Assembly: GCA_024704765.1 (NCBI GenBank)
Contig: JAKMXF010000041.1
Span: forward strand, 32,660-96,659
Source: Oopsacas minuta
Lineage: Eukaryota; Porifera; Hexactinellida; Lyssacinosida; Leucopsacidae
Direction of reading: 5' to 3'
Length of the DNA stretch: 64,000 nucleotides
The position numbers were made by a program, and so were the translations under genes. Below the pieces are notes generated by a model that did not search any database, was not told the DNA's origin, and saw only the letters and a program-made list of their open reading frames with translations. Of this stretch, positions 22,700-34,680 are shown one piece after another. Position 1 is the first letter of the stretch; each line of letters opens with the position of its first letter.

Positions 22700-23275
22700 A
22701 TTTCCAATCAACAAGAATCTGGGTGGGGAGAGCCTACTATAACAGACTGGTAGAACTCCCTCAGAGACCTATGTGTTGAAGAATTTTTAGTCAATCCTCA
22801 ACCAATTGGAGGGCCTGGGCATATTGTAGAAATAGATGAATCAAAGTTTGGACATCGAAAGTATTAAAGAGGTCGTATGCTATCAGGTCAATGTGTATTT
22901 GGAGGGATAGATAGAGAAACAAAGGATACCTTTATGACACCTGTTCAAGACAGGTCGGCTGCAACATTAATCCCTCTCATCCAGAGATATATTCTTCCGG
23001 GCACTACCATACTTTCTGACGAATGGGCTTCGTATAATTCTATCCCTGCTGCAAGTTTCAGCATCTCACCGTCAACCATAGTTTCAATTTTGTTGACCCT
23101 ACTACAGGCGTACATACACAAACAGCTGAGAGTATATGGGGTGGTGCGGAGAAACGGCTGAGGAATTGCATGACTACTAACCCCATACTTTTAGATACTC
23201 ACTTATCTGAAGTTTGTTGGCAGAAAGAATATGGACGAGGTAGTTTCTCCAACCTTATCATGGAATAAGGAAACA
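22700..23275 (+). pseudogene. Merlin (IS1016/ISXO2-like) transposase remnant
   Basis: Reading through lesions gives GPGHIVEIDESKFGHRKY, a TAA, RGRMLSGQCVFGGIDRETKDTFMTPVQDRSAATLIPLIQRYILPGTTILSDEWASYNSI, a frameshift, then HLTVNHSFNFVDPTTGVHTQTAESIWGGAEKRL. The three catalytic positions of this DDE family are visible: Asp in VEIDE, Asp in ILSDEW, and Glu in TAESIW. The family is called Merlin in animals and is close to bacterial IS1016. At least one stop and one frameshift inactivate it. Confidence 0.88.
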
Positions 23276-24032
23276 ATATCCAGTTGTCTAACAGTTTTGA
23301 TAGTCATCAGTAACCTGTAATTAGTATCATACTTCTGCTTTGGTGTTTCTTTTGTAGCAGTACTTGTTATATTGTAGATTTGTAGTTAAAGTAGTAGATA
23401 GAAAGCTTAATACTAATTAGTTACTCCAATTATAACGACTACCCATAGTATTATATCCAGCCATGGGATGTAATATATATATAATATTCTGTCCACTATT
23501 ATAAGTAGAAATCCATGAAAACTTTGTTCCAACATTACTAAGGCACCTGGAGAGAAGCTGGATCAATAACTATCCGATTAAATAGTACATGAATTGTTTC
23601 TAACATTGATACGAACACAAACGAAAGATCAAAATTGGTTTGCCAAGGCCGGAGTAATACAAATTGAACTACGATTAAAGGAAACAGAATATATGCAAAT
23701 ATTGCGTCATATCGGGAATTCCATTAACTAGGTTCGAATTATCGAGGTCCCACAGTAGAAAATATTCAATGCAATGTTGCACTGTAGAATATTTAGTGTT
23801 GCAGACAGCTATCTTGTGACCTGCTTTCCTTTTAAGTAGCAAGAAGAATTACCTGCAGTGAAATACACTGAATAGCAAACAAATGAGCATGAAAGAGTAG
23901 AGTAACACGCGTGTATAACCGCAGTATCAACAGTATGAGCATTCCTATGGTAATTGTAATGTATAAATCAGTGAGTAATGCAATTCAAAGTTTATATTTC
24001 CCATTTTGGCTACTACATAGTCGTGTTATTGT
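23276..24032. other. AT-rich spacer without a recognised gene
   Basis: I see only short open frames. The stretch at 23640-23760 (GGTTCGAATTATCGAGGTCCCACAGTAG) looks like a worn MITE end of the pogo-like type. The promoter and 5' end of the musashi-like gene should lie near the right edge. Confidence 0.45.
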
Positions 24033-27000
24033 TTGTTGGAGAAAATGCCTACTGTTGCTTCGCCATCTTCTGACTTTGACTCTGGGAATGAAGGTTATTA
24101 TTATCGAAAATCGAAACCATTTGTAAAAGACCCATCGATAATTTTTGTAGGAGGACTACCCTACAGTACCAGTGATGGTGAGTTCATTTTTTTCATTTTT
24201 TCGTTTTGTAATTAACGCAATACATTTTATATACAGCTGATTTGAACTGTAATTTTCACAGCTAACTTCTACCTCTAATTATTTCTCAATCCTTCATGCA
24301 GTTCTGTAGTTATGAATATTCAAGTTCTCGAATCAATCATAATGCCATCTTTAATCGCCTAATTATTCACAAAATATATTTAGAAAATATGAAAACAATT
24401 ATTATTTCGATAAGGACATATAAATAATATCCTGGTTTATCATCCCCGCCCCATTTAATCTCCCTCCTCGGCAATTTATTATTTTATTACATATCTTTAT
24501 TTAATACTTATAATCGCAGATGAGCATCTTCGAAACAAGCTAATTATTTAACACTAGCGCCCTTCGCTTGCTAGGCCGCTGAGCAGTGCGGCTAATCATG
24601 TGATTTTTGGAAAATCCAAAAAGGTGGAATGGCATCACATTTTCGTCAAGTGTGAATTTCGTCTAAGACTCAAACCTGTCATAATAAGAATGAAATTATT
24701 GCAAGTTTTGCTTAGCACTTTTTGTGGAAACTTTCCTCTTGCGAACTTCATATTGAGTTGTTTATGCTTACAGTCAACTCCAGTTATATCGATTATCGAA
24801 CATGGATATATATCGAAGTGATTATCGTGGTCACTTAAGCTTCGATATGCCAGGAGTCGACTGTATATTTTGCTACTTATTGCCCGCACAACACAATTAA
24901 ATATTTGTTATATTGATTCATTACCGCGAATAATTAGCAAATCAGTCTGTTTGCCTGTTGCCAAGGAAAGGTCGTATTGTCAAACATAAATTTCATAATA
25001 CGACCTTACTTTGGCAACTGACAAACAGACAATTGCAATTCAATAATATAAAATAATTTTGAATATCAACAAACGATTGAACTAATAAATTTCTAATCAA
25101 CAAATACGTATAATAGTGATGATAGCAGTAATTACACATCAATCAAATTTATTACTTACTACTTACGTGATGGTCATTTTCAATCATCTTTATATTTGAT
25201 AGAGGATTCGGTTTCGTCACATTTACAGATGCTGCATCAGTGGATCGCGTGTTGAATGAACATGAGAGAGAGCCAATAGTGCTTAACAGAAAGAAGGTAT
25301 GTCTAATATATCTCATTATACTATTATAATTGGTAACTTTCGCGGGGTTTGTTTGTGGCACAATATTTCGAATTCGACTGTTTTCAATCAGAATCCTTTT
25401 ACATAAATTGTCCCACTTAGGTATACGAATTGATCCTTTAGCACATAAATCCAAGTATTTGGATCTCGTCAGGATCGTGTTACGTCACCAAAATGAGATT
25501 ACCTGGAATAATACTAGTAATAATTATGACAGATAAAATTATAGAAAACGCGGTGAAGTTCATCATGCTAGTATATTATTATTAATCATTTTTGTTGTCC
25601 ATTCATCGCTCCCAACTTTTGTCCCATTTATGTCGAGTTTTATTGTATTAATTGTTATTTAAGCTTATCTGCTTGTCTATGAAATGTAATAATTTTGATT
25701 GCATTAAATATGCTGGTATGTCACTGTATATTTCATCATACAATAAAAGCAAGCCGTTTGCAACCTTTATCATGCATCACATATGTTCATATTAATTCAG
25801 TTATTTGAGTGACGTTTATAGTTTCCTCAGGAATTTTGTTAATAATCTTAATTCTATTAAGAGATTATTATTAAGTTATAATTGTGTAATTTGAAACACA
25901 CACAAAAGCAATTGAGTTATCTGTAGTGACGATTTATTCTTTTCCAATATTTATTTAGATTGACCCAAAGAGAGGAATCCCCGAGAAAATAACTGCTAGA
26001 AGAGTGAGTAATATAATATATTAAATCTGTGTATATATATAGTTAATCCTGCTTGAGTATATTATTTGGCTATAAACGCAGTCCCATATGTCATCCACTA
26101 CCTATTCAGTTGCGTTGTGCTGCTTGAAATCTTGTGAGCTCAAGCTGAATGCCCCGTGATTTAGTTGGGGTCTAGGAGTAATGTAAGTAGAAATATTGTA
26201 GGTAATCAGGCCAACACCAATATTCTAGCTAATCTGGTCATAATTGCCAGTTTCGGAAGTGACCGCTGGTACTGTATCATTTTTCCATAATATGATGTGA
26301 ATCTTAAAGTGACTTTCCTGAGTTCTCAATCGAATTAGAGCACATAGAATTCATCTAAAATAGTTCCTATTTGAAATTCAAATACCAAATTTAATTGGTT
26401 TCTATTGGAACTCTAATATCACGTTACTATTATTCACAGTCTATTAGTTCTATTACGAATTTGAAATCACACCAATCATTTTTGCTATTCTAATTCAATT
26501 ATTACGCAACTCACCAATTATTCACCACCCACCTTACTTACTATTATCAATGTCAAACTCTAATCATAAGTTATACTACACGAGTAGACCACCTGCATAG
26601 TCTAGACATTTTCATCATTTTTACATCACTTGCTACGATACCATACTAGCATAGATCTTTCTGATTTCTATGTTTTGTTTACACTTAACACCATGTTCTA
26701 GAATATTCTTTGAGAGTTGTTTCCATATTGCATCATAGATATATTGTTTACTAGTATAGTTGACCTTTATTTCATGTGTCGAACGAATTTTCATTTCCCT
26801 CCACGTTCTGCATAGCTAGTTATCTCGAACATGATTTCCCTGAGGTTTGAGAGATACCGGATGTCAACTGTATTTGTAAATACAGAAGTTTTGTAGAATG
26901 TAGATTTTGCATTTCCTGCAGACTATATTATTATTTTCTATGAATAGCGGGTTTATCATTCTAAAGCAATTCAGTTTGAACAATCTGTAATCACTCACTT

Positions 27001-30000
27001 GACCTGATACAGAGCTATGCGAATCAGGGGATTATCTAAGAGCGCCGGGCACTCCTTTAGAGCGTGATTTTTGATGAAATTCTATTTAGGAGCGTAAAGA
27101 TCCCTATACCCAAACACTAATATACTGATTTTAATCCCTATACCCAAACTCTAATATACTGATTTTAATCCCTATACCCAAACTCTAATATACTGATTTT
27201 AATCCCTATACCCAAACTCTAATATACTGATTTTAATCCCTATACCCAAACACTAATATACTGATTTTAATCCCTATACCCAAACTCTAGTATACTGATT
27301 TTAATCCCTATACCCAAACTCTAATATACTGATTTTAATCCCTATACCCAAACTCTAATATACTGATTTATGCGTATGGAAATTCGGGAGGAGAGCTAGG
27401 AGCGTGCTCGGAAACCTGTATATCCCCCTGATGCGAATCGTGTTAAATAGCTCGGCTAATCAGTTTGACTCCAAAATCCCGCTTAATCGAGTCAAAATGG
27501 CTTGATCCAAAAGTGAACCTACTTATTAAATTGAGTCTACTGTACATATATACATCTACACAATTGACTTGGCAAATTTTGTAAGTTTGTCCGATCTTAA
27601 TTAATCATGGTAGAGATTGTTCGTATTAATTCTATGGTCCCCATGGAGGTACAGTCGACTCCGGTTAATCGGACCATTTTCTCCTGGACGGAATCTAATC
27701 TAATCCAGGATTAATATTTAACCTTTTTCGGTTAATCGGACACTCCGGATAATCGGACCACTTTACTCTGGACAAAAGTGGTCCGATTAACCGGAGTCGA
27801 CTGTAGTTAACTAAATTAATCTCGGAATTTCATATAGAATGTTTTCGATACTATTCAGGTTGTGGCCAGGGGCGAATCACTCGTTTTAAGACGACTACCC
27901 TTTCACCAATAAATTACAGCAATACTCATTTGAAAATATTTCCTGAATTATTTCAGCTATCATATTCAGCACTGTTAATTAATACCGTAAACTGGGGCTA
28001 CTTTGGCCCAAATATCAAAGTATCAAAGCAACTAGATTAGATTCAGTATTATACTTGAATATGACTAGCCAATTTTCAATGAATTTTCTAATATCGGTAG
28101 GCAATTTCTAATACAAATACAATATCTATTCGATACGTAAGCTAATTTCAATATTTGGGCCAAAGTAGCCCCAGTTTAGAGTAATCAATTTCTTGGATTA
28201 CATAAATCTATTATTAGACGTGTATTTTAGTGTAAATTAATTATTGCTTGGTTACCACTGTTTTGTCCATTACTATTCTGTTGTAAGAAATGCTGCAGTT
28301 TACTCAATTAATTTGATATTCTTTCTATATTTATTTAATTCACATTTAATAATTTTATTATTTTTCAAATGTTCGCGTATGGAATATTCTGCTTGAATTC
28401 CGTGAATATTCATAAACAGCCTAACACATTAATATAATATAATAACATGTGATGTGAGGCGCACTAAATTCCGAAACAAACAAACAATCATTTACTTAAG
28501 GCCATGTAAAATACATTACTTGTTTCTCATCCATTTTTATCTACGAATTAGGGGCGGGGGCGGCATTTTATTTTTATTTTTTGCTTAGCGTCATTTACCA
28601 ATTTATTTAAACTATCTCGTTAATACGAATTTCTGATTAGACTAACAATGATGGTACATAATCAGGTCCCTACAATCGTACTTCAATGGATATTACTCCG
28701 GTTTATGAACTCTGGAAAGGCGAATAAATTTTATCCATACGGACGGTCCGTTGGTGTTCGTATTAAGCTTACACTATATATGGGAAACTAATATTCACTT
28801 CCTCTCTATAATCTGTATTATTGTACAATTTAAATAACAATAACAATAATAATAATAATAATAATAATTTAGTGCACACTCCGGGGCTGATTTTTGCCAT
28901 ACAGGGAGGGATATTTGGGTCTGACTCGGACAGGTTTGATTCTTGGACGAAAGTTCACACCTGACGAAATTATGATGCCATTGCCACCTTTTTGGATTTT
29001 CGAAAAATCACATGATTAGCCACACTGCTCAGCGACCTAGCAAGCGAAGGGCGCTAGTGTTAAATAATTAGCTTGTTGCGAAGATGCTCATCTGCGATTA
29101 TAAGTATTAAATAAAGATATGTAATAAAATAATAAATTGCCGAGGAGGGAGATTAAATGGGGCGGGCGGGGATGTTAGACAAGTATATTATTTTATATGG
29201 CCTTACCTGGAAATTGTTTGTTTGTTTGTTTGTTTGATTCAAAATTATATGAATTTTATCTTACTAATTACCAAAAATTATTTTAATTATGATTGGACTT
29301 TAGTAAATCAGTTTAGTTAATTAAACCTAAGCTTTTGGTAATTATAATTCCATTAATATTACGTCATACTTGTTTACTTCTTATTTAATTATTTTGATGA
29401 GTAAAATAATTACTTTTGACACTTTGACTCGAATTGACTTATAACAATCAGATTCTAGATATTCCAAATTTGGCAATCAAATACGTACGAATAAACATTT
29501 ACCAAACAAACAAACAAATATACACTATTCAATATATTTAAAATCTAGCTGTGAAACACGTACGAACAAGTGACCGACGAATATACATACAAAAGACATG
29601 TGAACAAACCTATGTATATATGATTATATATATATTTGGCTTAAAAAATAGTGTTGTGACGTCATATACGAATAATATATTTCAGGCCTTACATTAATTA
29701 CTATAGCATTTATTAATAAACATTAAGGGACACAGGGTTAAGTTAATAGCACCCCACAGGATCAATTGAATGTCTCATAGTGACTATTAGTAAGTTGAGA
29801 ATTTTCTGTGTGATCTCCCTTGAGTGATTATTGCAGGAATAATTGAATTGTACTAAGCAACATTATTTTGAGGAAAAACTTGATTGGCCAATTCATCTAT
29901 ATTATTGAATATCAATTGTTGTCTGTTTGTTTGTTTGTCCTTTGATATGTAAATATATTGTTGTTTTATGAATATAAAGGTAAACAAATGAGCAAAATCC

Positions 30001-31797
30001 AAAATTTACGTAGATACTTGCTCTCAACGGCTACGAAGGGGGTTGATATTACAAAATAATTCAATATTATATATGCCATATACGTACACTGCCTGGCCAA
30101 AAGTATTGGAACACTGTTTACAACTTGTGCACAAGTGGCATTAGATGAGAATATGTTGAAAGATTCTATGGATATTGCAGAAAGTAGAACAATAGCTTGT
30201 TATCATTCGTTTTACGATATATTTATGTTCAACATTTTTTGTAATAATCTTTAGCTTATACAACTATGGTAGCATACCTTTGTTTCTGGTATTAATTGTG
30301 GCAGGGTGTCCCAATACTTTTGGCCAGGCAGTGTATATTTGTGAATTACATTGTTCTAAATATATTTATATTATAATACTCAATGAGACCGTCAATTTGG
30401 AGAATAATGGATACCTCGAGGGGCAATGCGACGAGTTCATCGGGAAGCGACGAGCCAAAGGCTCGTATACGAATTAAAATGGATTGGTTTGTATGGGAGA
30501 GGTGATAAAAAATGACAGATCTTTTGATACACTAATCCGATCTCTTAAATAATTCGACAGACAAAATACAAACTATTAATGCTTATACTTGTAACTATTT
30601 ATATGTGTTTATGTTTCTTTTTAGACGAAGAAGCTATTCGTAGGTGGAATTTCATCTGACACGAGTCAAGATGAAGTATACTATTATTTCAAAGATTTTA
30701 GGAATGTAAGTAATAATCTGTTTAGTTTTATGACGTAATCTATTATACACATCTTCTAATATATCAACGAATTTGGAAATTAATATCCTCAAGACGAAAA
30801 TATGCATCGTGTAACTCTAGTATAGTGTAACCTCCACAAACGCCTGTAGTAACGGGGAACTTCTGGATATGGAGTGAGAAAATATACTGAATTCCTATTC
30901 CTATAGTTAGTAATGAATCTCCACAAACGAATCTCCAAATTTTTCGGCGTATCTGCCTCCCCCGTTTATGGAAGTTACACTGTATATCTATTCCCGAATG
31001 GTCAGTCAGTTGGTATTTTCTTGCCCCGATTATTTAAATGTTGAGTTCTATTTTTATCAGTTTATCCCTCATTTTCATGGAATGACATTAAAGGAATGAC
31101 CTATTTCGATGGTTTACGAATTTCATATCCCCATCTACTGAAAATATTTATTATTAATTTGATTGTATTACACAGATAGTAGAGGCTATGCTTATCTTCG
31201 ACAAGTCAACGAACAAGCACAAAGGTATGTCACACTCAATGTATATTTATGTATGTATTCACCACGATAGCTGCTAACCAATTACAGTAGTATACTCGGA
31301 TAAGAAGTATATTCGCTTGATATTTAATTCTTCTTTTAAACAACAATCACTTTCTGTACATTTTGATACTTTCACTATTCGGATTAGACGTACGCTTAGA
31401 TAGTGTGTATTCGTATTATCCGAGTTCTAGTGTATCCGATAATTATAGAATTGCTAGCAGATTATCAGAGGCGGCGCGAGGGTGAGGCTCGTGCCCACCT
31501 AATTTATGTAAGTATGACACCGTTTAATAACCCGAGCCCACCAGTAGCGCCGCCACTGGCAGATTATATAACAAAATTTGTTAACCAAAAATCCATATTT
31601 CGAATAATGGTACCTCAGGGAAATAACTCTACATTCTACAAAATCACAAAATGATTTTTACAATCAAGTAACACATAACCATATATGGTAATGTTTCACT
31701 TCTGGCATTTCTAGGATTTGGATTTGTGACGTATGACAAGTATGACACAGTAGATGAGATTTGTTATCAACAGTTTCACTTCATTAATGGCAAGAAG
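24033..31797 (+). CDS. MSI: Musashi/DAZAP-type protein with two RRMs, six exons seen
   Basis: Exons at 24045-24177, 25203-25296, 25959-26003, 30625-30705, 31176-31224 and 31715-31797 have matching GT/AG sites. They give DPSIIFVGGLPYSTSD (RNP2 of RRM1), GFGFVTFTDAASVDRVLNEH (RNP1), a linker IDPKRGIPEKITARR, TKKLFVGGISSDTSQDEVYYYF (RNP2 of RRM2), IVEAMLIFDKSTNKHKG, and GFGFVTYDKYDTVDEICYQQFHFINGKK. This is the layout of musashi and hnRNP A/B-like regulators, which bind UAG-bearing mRNA 3' ends. The exon for the middle of RRM1 is not visible between 24178 and 25202, and no clear C-terminal exon follows 31797. The intron 26004-30624 is packed with MITEs. The exons themselves have no stops. Confidence 0.8.
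24446..24680 (+). repeat. Dispersed repeat, inverted partner at 28939-29180
   Basis: About 235 bases from CCCCGCCCCATTTAATCTCC to AAACCTGTC recur as an imperfect reverse complement at 28939-29180. Both lie within the musashi-like introns. A transcript would therefore carry two long complementary segments about 4.3 kb apart. Confidence 0.85.
24771..24863. repeat. pogo/Tc1-type MITE, 93 bp, TA target
   Basis: It opens with CAGTCAACTCC and closes with GGAGTCGACTG, with TA on both sides. The interior reads TTATATCGATTATCG...AAGCTTCGATAT. It shares ends and interior words with the units at 31821, 46288 and 49868. Confidence 0.8.
24955..25030. repeat. Short imperfect hairpin
   Basis: GTCTGTTTGCCTGTTGCCAA and the following bases pair with the reverse complement of the segment ending CAACTGACAAACAGAC: arms of about 35 bases with roughly five mismatches and a short loop. 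Similar words occur near 59340. Confidence 0.7.
27101..27372. repeat. 34-bp tandem repeat, 8 units
   Basis: The unit TCCCTATACCCAAACTCTAATATACTGATTTTAA repeats at 34-base steps, with only AAACACTAA and CTAGTATA variants. It lies inside the long musashi-like intron, between flanks that share AGGAGCGT and GAGCGTG words. Confidence 0.93.
27652..27803. repeat. pogo-type MITE, 152 bp, TA target
   Basis: The ends CAGTCGACTCCGGTTAATCGGACCA and TGGTCCGATTAACCGGAGTCGACTG are perfect inverted repeats, flanked by TA. There is no coding capacity. Such ends are typical of pogo/Tigger-derived non-autonomous elements. Confidence 0.92.
27986..28180. repeat. MITE with GGGGCTACTTTGGCCC ends
   Basis: AAACTGGGGCTACTTTGGCCCAAATAT near 27988 is the reverse complement of ATATTTGGGCCAAAGTAGCCCCAGTTT near 28152-28178. 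The middle is AT-rich and non-coding. Confidence 0.85.
28490..28840 (+). repeat. Dispersed repeat, inverted partner at 35452-35810
   Basis: About 350 bases, from GGCCATGTAAAATACATTACTTGTTTCTCATCC to TTGTACAATTTAAATAAC, recur as reverse complement at 35452-35810. The interior includes GACGGTCCGTTGGTGTTCGTATTAA. An (AAT)n tract (28843-28868) follows its end here. Confidence 0.85.
28939..29180 (-). repeat. Inverted partner of the repeat at 24446-24680
   Basis: This is the reverse complement of 24446-24680 with moderate divergence and an expanded GGGGCGGGCGGGG near its end. A GTTT tandem run lies just beyond, at 29216-29236. Confidence 0.85.
29930..30475 (+). repeat. Dispersed repeat interrupted by a Tc1-type MITE
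   Basis: The parts before 30087 and after 30333 match 59510-59800, where they are joined without the insert. The tail AATGAGACCGTCAATTTGGAGAATAATGG...CTCGAGGGGCAATG is shared and also occurs inverted near 58960-59060. Confidence 0.8.
30087..30333. mobile_element. Tc1/mariner-type MITE, 247 bp (copy 1)
   Basis: It opens with CACTGCCTGGCCAAAAGTATTGG and closes with CCAATACTTTTGGCCAGGCAGTG, a perfect 23-base inverted repeat, flanked by TA. The copy at 43849-44095 has the same length and nearly the same sequence. The uninterrupted host repeat at about 59676 shows the empty TA site. Confidence 0.95.
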
Positions 31798-31820
31798 GTT
31801 AGTTTGTTTACATTTACTTA

Positions 31821-31989
31821 TAGTCAATTCCTGTTCTATCGAACAAGGAAAAATTGAATACCCGCTTATATTGAAGTGTTGATTTGTACAAATATGACTC
31901 AAACCGTAAATGTAACATAGATTACTTCGGTTATATCTAAGTAATTATCGCGGTCCCATGAGCTTCGATATAATGGGAGTTAACTGTGT
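31821..31989. repeat. pogo/Tc1-type MITE in the region after the last musashi exon
   Basis: AGTCAATTCCTG at the left and GGGAGTTAACTG at the right are imperfect inverted ends. The interior includes GAATACCCGCTTATATTGAAGTG and CGGTCCCATGAGCTTCGATAT, as in the other members of this family. Confidence 0.7.
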
Positions 31990-32545
31990 ATGTCTGTTTG
32001 TATATTATACGTTACGCAAGTAATTTCATTACTCACTATAAATATCATTTTCATAACACTGAATAGATAAGATTAGCTATTCTAAGTTTAAAATTATTAA
32101 ATTACATACAAACCGGTTAGACAGCAATTATAATCTATAATTACTGAATTAGTAAAACGTTCAATTTGACATTATTGTTATTGATATTGTGTTAATATTG
32201 TGTATACATTTATGAAATATATTTAGCGCGATAGCTTTGTTAGACTGTCTTTCATCACAACAACTTCGTTAATTTCTCCAAATCTCGAACGGTGAGTTCA
32301 TCTAAATATATCAAAGAATAAATATATTACCTGTATTAGAATATATTCAGAAATTACAATATTAATTATGTAATTTTTCCATAAGTTAACAGTTAGAGCT
32401 TTTATATTCTTAGAAAGTGATTTCTCGTAGTGGTAACCAGGCTATTCCTGGAAGTAATTTGTTGAGAAGGGGTTTTGGGATACAAATTTGTATTAGCTTC
32501 TAAGGGAATTAACAAGCGGTTTATAATTAGATAGCTCTAAATCAG

Positions 32546-33006
32546 GGGGTGCCCAACTCGTTATAATTGTGGGCCACATTGGTTTCCTCAATAGCTTGGT
32601 GGGTCATATGGACCAATTTATAAATCTCAGATGTATTTTGAGAAAATTTGTTGGAATATCCAAATTTATACCCCTCGATATCAACATTAGTCTCATTACT
32701 TATTAAACAACCCTTGTAGATGTAGAGATTGTTAAGAAGATGAAAGAAAGATAAGTTAAAAGCCAAGGCTCCTCCAAAGGGTGCTGATGCTCCAGAGATG
32801 TCCTATACAGAGAAATTGGCAATATTGCGTTAGGTGTATTCGTTTTGGGGGTATCAGCATGTACTGGGAATTCTAAATTAATGTCAGATTATTTGCGTCC
32901 AGCTCCTCAAACTCCGAGGAAAATTGGTGATGAAGAATTCAAAGAATACATCGAGCACTTCAATAATGATTAATTGTTTTTATCTTTGTAAATTTACTTT
33001 TATTAG
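32546..33006 (+). other. hAT-like debris and a small unknown open frame
   Basis: GGGGTGCCCAACTCG...GTGGGCCACATTGG (32546-32580) looks like a worn hAT-derived repeat end. A stretch at 32763-32972 encodes AKAPPKGADAPEMSYTEKLAIL, then in another frame NIALGVFVLGVSAC (a possible membrane helix) and LRPAPQTPRKIGDEEFKEYIEHFNND. It may be a small broken mitochondrial-type membrane protein. I cannot assign it. Confidence 0.3.
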
Positions 33007-34615
33007 ATTTTTTTGCCAAATATGTACACCCCTACATACTACCCTCCTGTACACTACTGTACAACTCACTGTACTACTCCACAACCATTCCCTCTCTTCT
33101 GTCACTCCCTCCCTATTGCTCCTTACCACCAGACAGCTCCTCCTCCTCCTCCTCCTCCTGTCCCTCTCAGCTACCCTACACCTACTCCTTACCACCAGAC
33201 AGCTCCTCATCCTCCTCCTGTCCCTCTCAGCTACCCTACTCCTACTCCTTACCACCAGACAGCTCCTCCTCCTCCTCCTCCTCCTCTCCCTCTCAGCTAC
33301 CCTACACCTACTCCTTACCACCAGACAGCTCCTCATCCTCCTCCTGTCCCTCTCAGCTACCCTACACCTACTCCTCCTGCCTTCCATCCCTCTTCAGTTC
33401 ATTGTAATATGTACCAGAGCTTACCTATTCCTTGTCCTTGTCCTTGTCCTGGTCCTGGCCCTGCTATACACCCGGTTAACCAGTGGATACAGGAGCCTTA
33501 TGTGCCTAAGACTGCTAGCTGTACTCAGACTGATCTCACTTTCTCAGATAATCCTCTATCCTCTCAACACCGTCTGTCCTCAGCTCGTGACAATCCTTCC
33601 AGACGGGAGCTTTCTCCTATACCGTCTTACAGACAGCAGCAACAAGAAGATAATGTAGAGGTAGACTGCTCCCTGTTGCTACCTGCTGCTCCTAGAAGGA
33701 GATCTGCTCCTTTTGCTAGTACCAATTCACAGAAGAGGTTTTCCCCAGGTCTTGAGTCTCCTTCATTCGATCAAGTGAGGGAAGAGATATACTCAGAGGT
33801 AGCCTCTCTGATATCAGAGAATGAAACACGTCTCTACCACATGCTGAAGTTGCTTCGTGCAGTTCGATCACTCAACACTGATTATCTGATACAATGTGGT
33901 CTAAGTTCTCTGAATCGTGTGATCAATAATTTTCAGGATCCTGATGTGATCGACTTCTCTGTAATCTCACCACCTCCACCTGCTTCTTTCCTACCTTGTG
34001 TACAGATGTCAGAGAGACAGCAGCAAATGGAGGAGAGAAAAGAGACCGTCTACTCTCCCATCCAGAATTTTCCCATCGACGGACACTACCACCTGAACAC
34101 GAGCCTGTCCGACTCAAGTGAAAAAGTTGACAAGCGAAGTTTCCCTCCAGCTTATCAGCTCTCTGAACCAGTAGACCAGCACTACTCACTAGGTGACAAA
34201 CCTCACGACTTTGATGCATCACGAATAGCTGTTTCTGATGAAGATGACATCTCAGAGGTCACTGCCTATCCAAGTGAGGGTGACTTTGAGGAGGGTGTTG
34301 TGTCTGCCTGGCAACAACAAGTATATACCCTTGTAAGTCTTCTGATTCGTTTCTTGCGCAAGCATCTGGATGAATGTTGTGAGGCCGAACTGCTGCAATT
34401 GATTTATCGACATATAGAGGATCTGCTGTCGGAATTGTTCCCTGAGGAGATAGCGTTACGTCTCTGGAGAATAATAGATCTAGATGTGCAGGCTATTCTT
34501 TCTCGTTACGCGACTGAGAAGCTGAGGGATTGTATAGAAGACTTGTTGGTAGACATGAGTGGCCTATTCTCCTTACAGGATGTTATGTACATCGCTCTCT
34601 CTAACTCCTTGCAGC

Positions 34616-34680
<65 letters not shown>

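Noticed and set aside
24530-24580. Splice of musashi exon 1 to GCAG|ATGAGCATCTTCGAAACAAG, which gives an RRM-like DEHLRNKL
   Set aside because: The frame closes after four more codons, and the whole stretch is part of a dispersed repeat with an inverted copy at 28939-29180.
32763-32972. COA3-like or other small mitochondrial membrane protein
   Set aside because: The helix NIALGVFVLGVSAC is suggestive, but the frame breaks and no family signature can be supported.
32980-33387. Arg-rich minus-strand frame opposite the PCM1-like exon, and the Leu-rich frame at 32924-33658
   Set aside because: Both are shadows of the Pro-rich repeat coding in the PCM1 frame, which has clear family matches further on.
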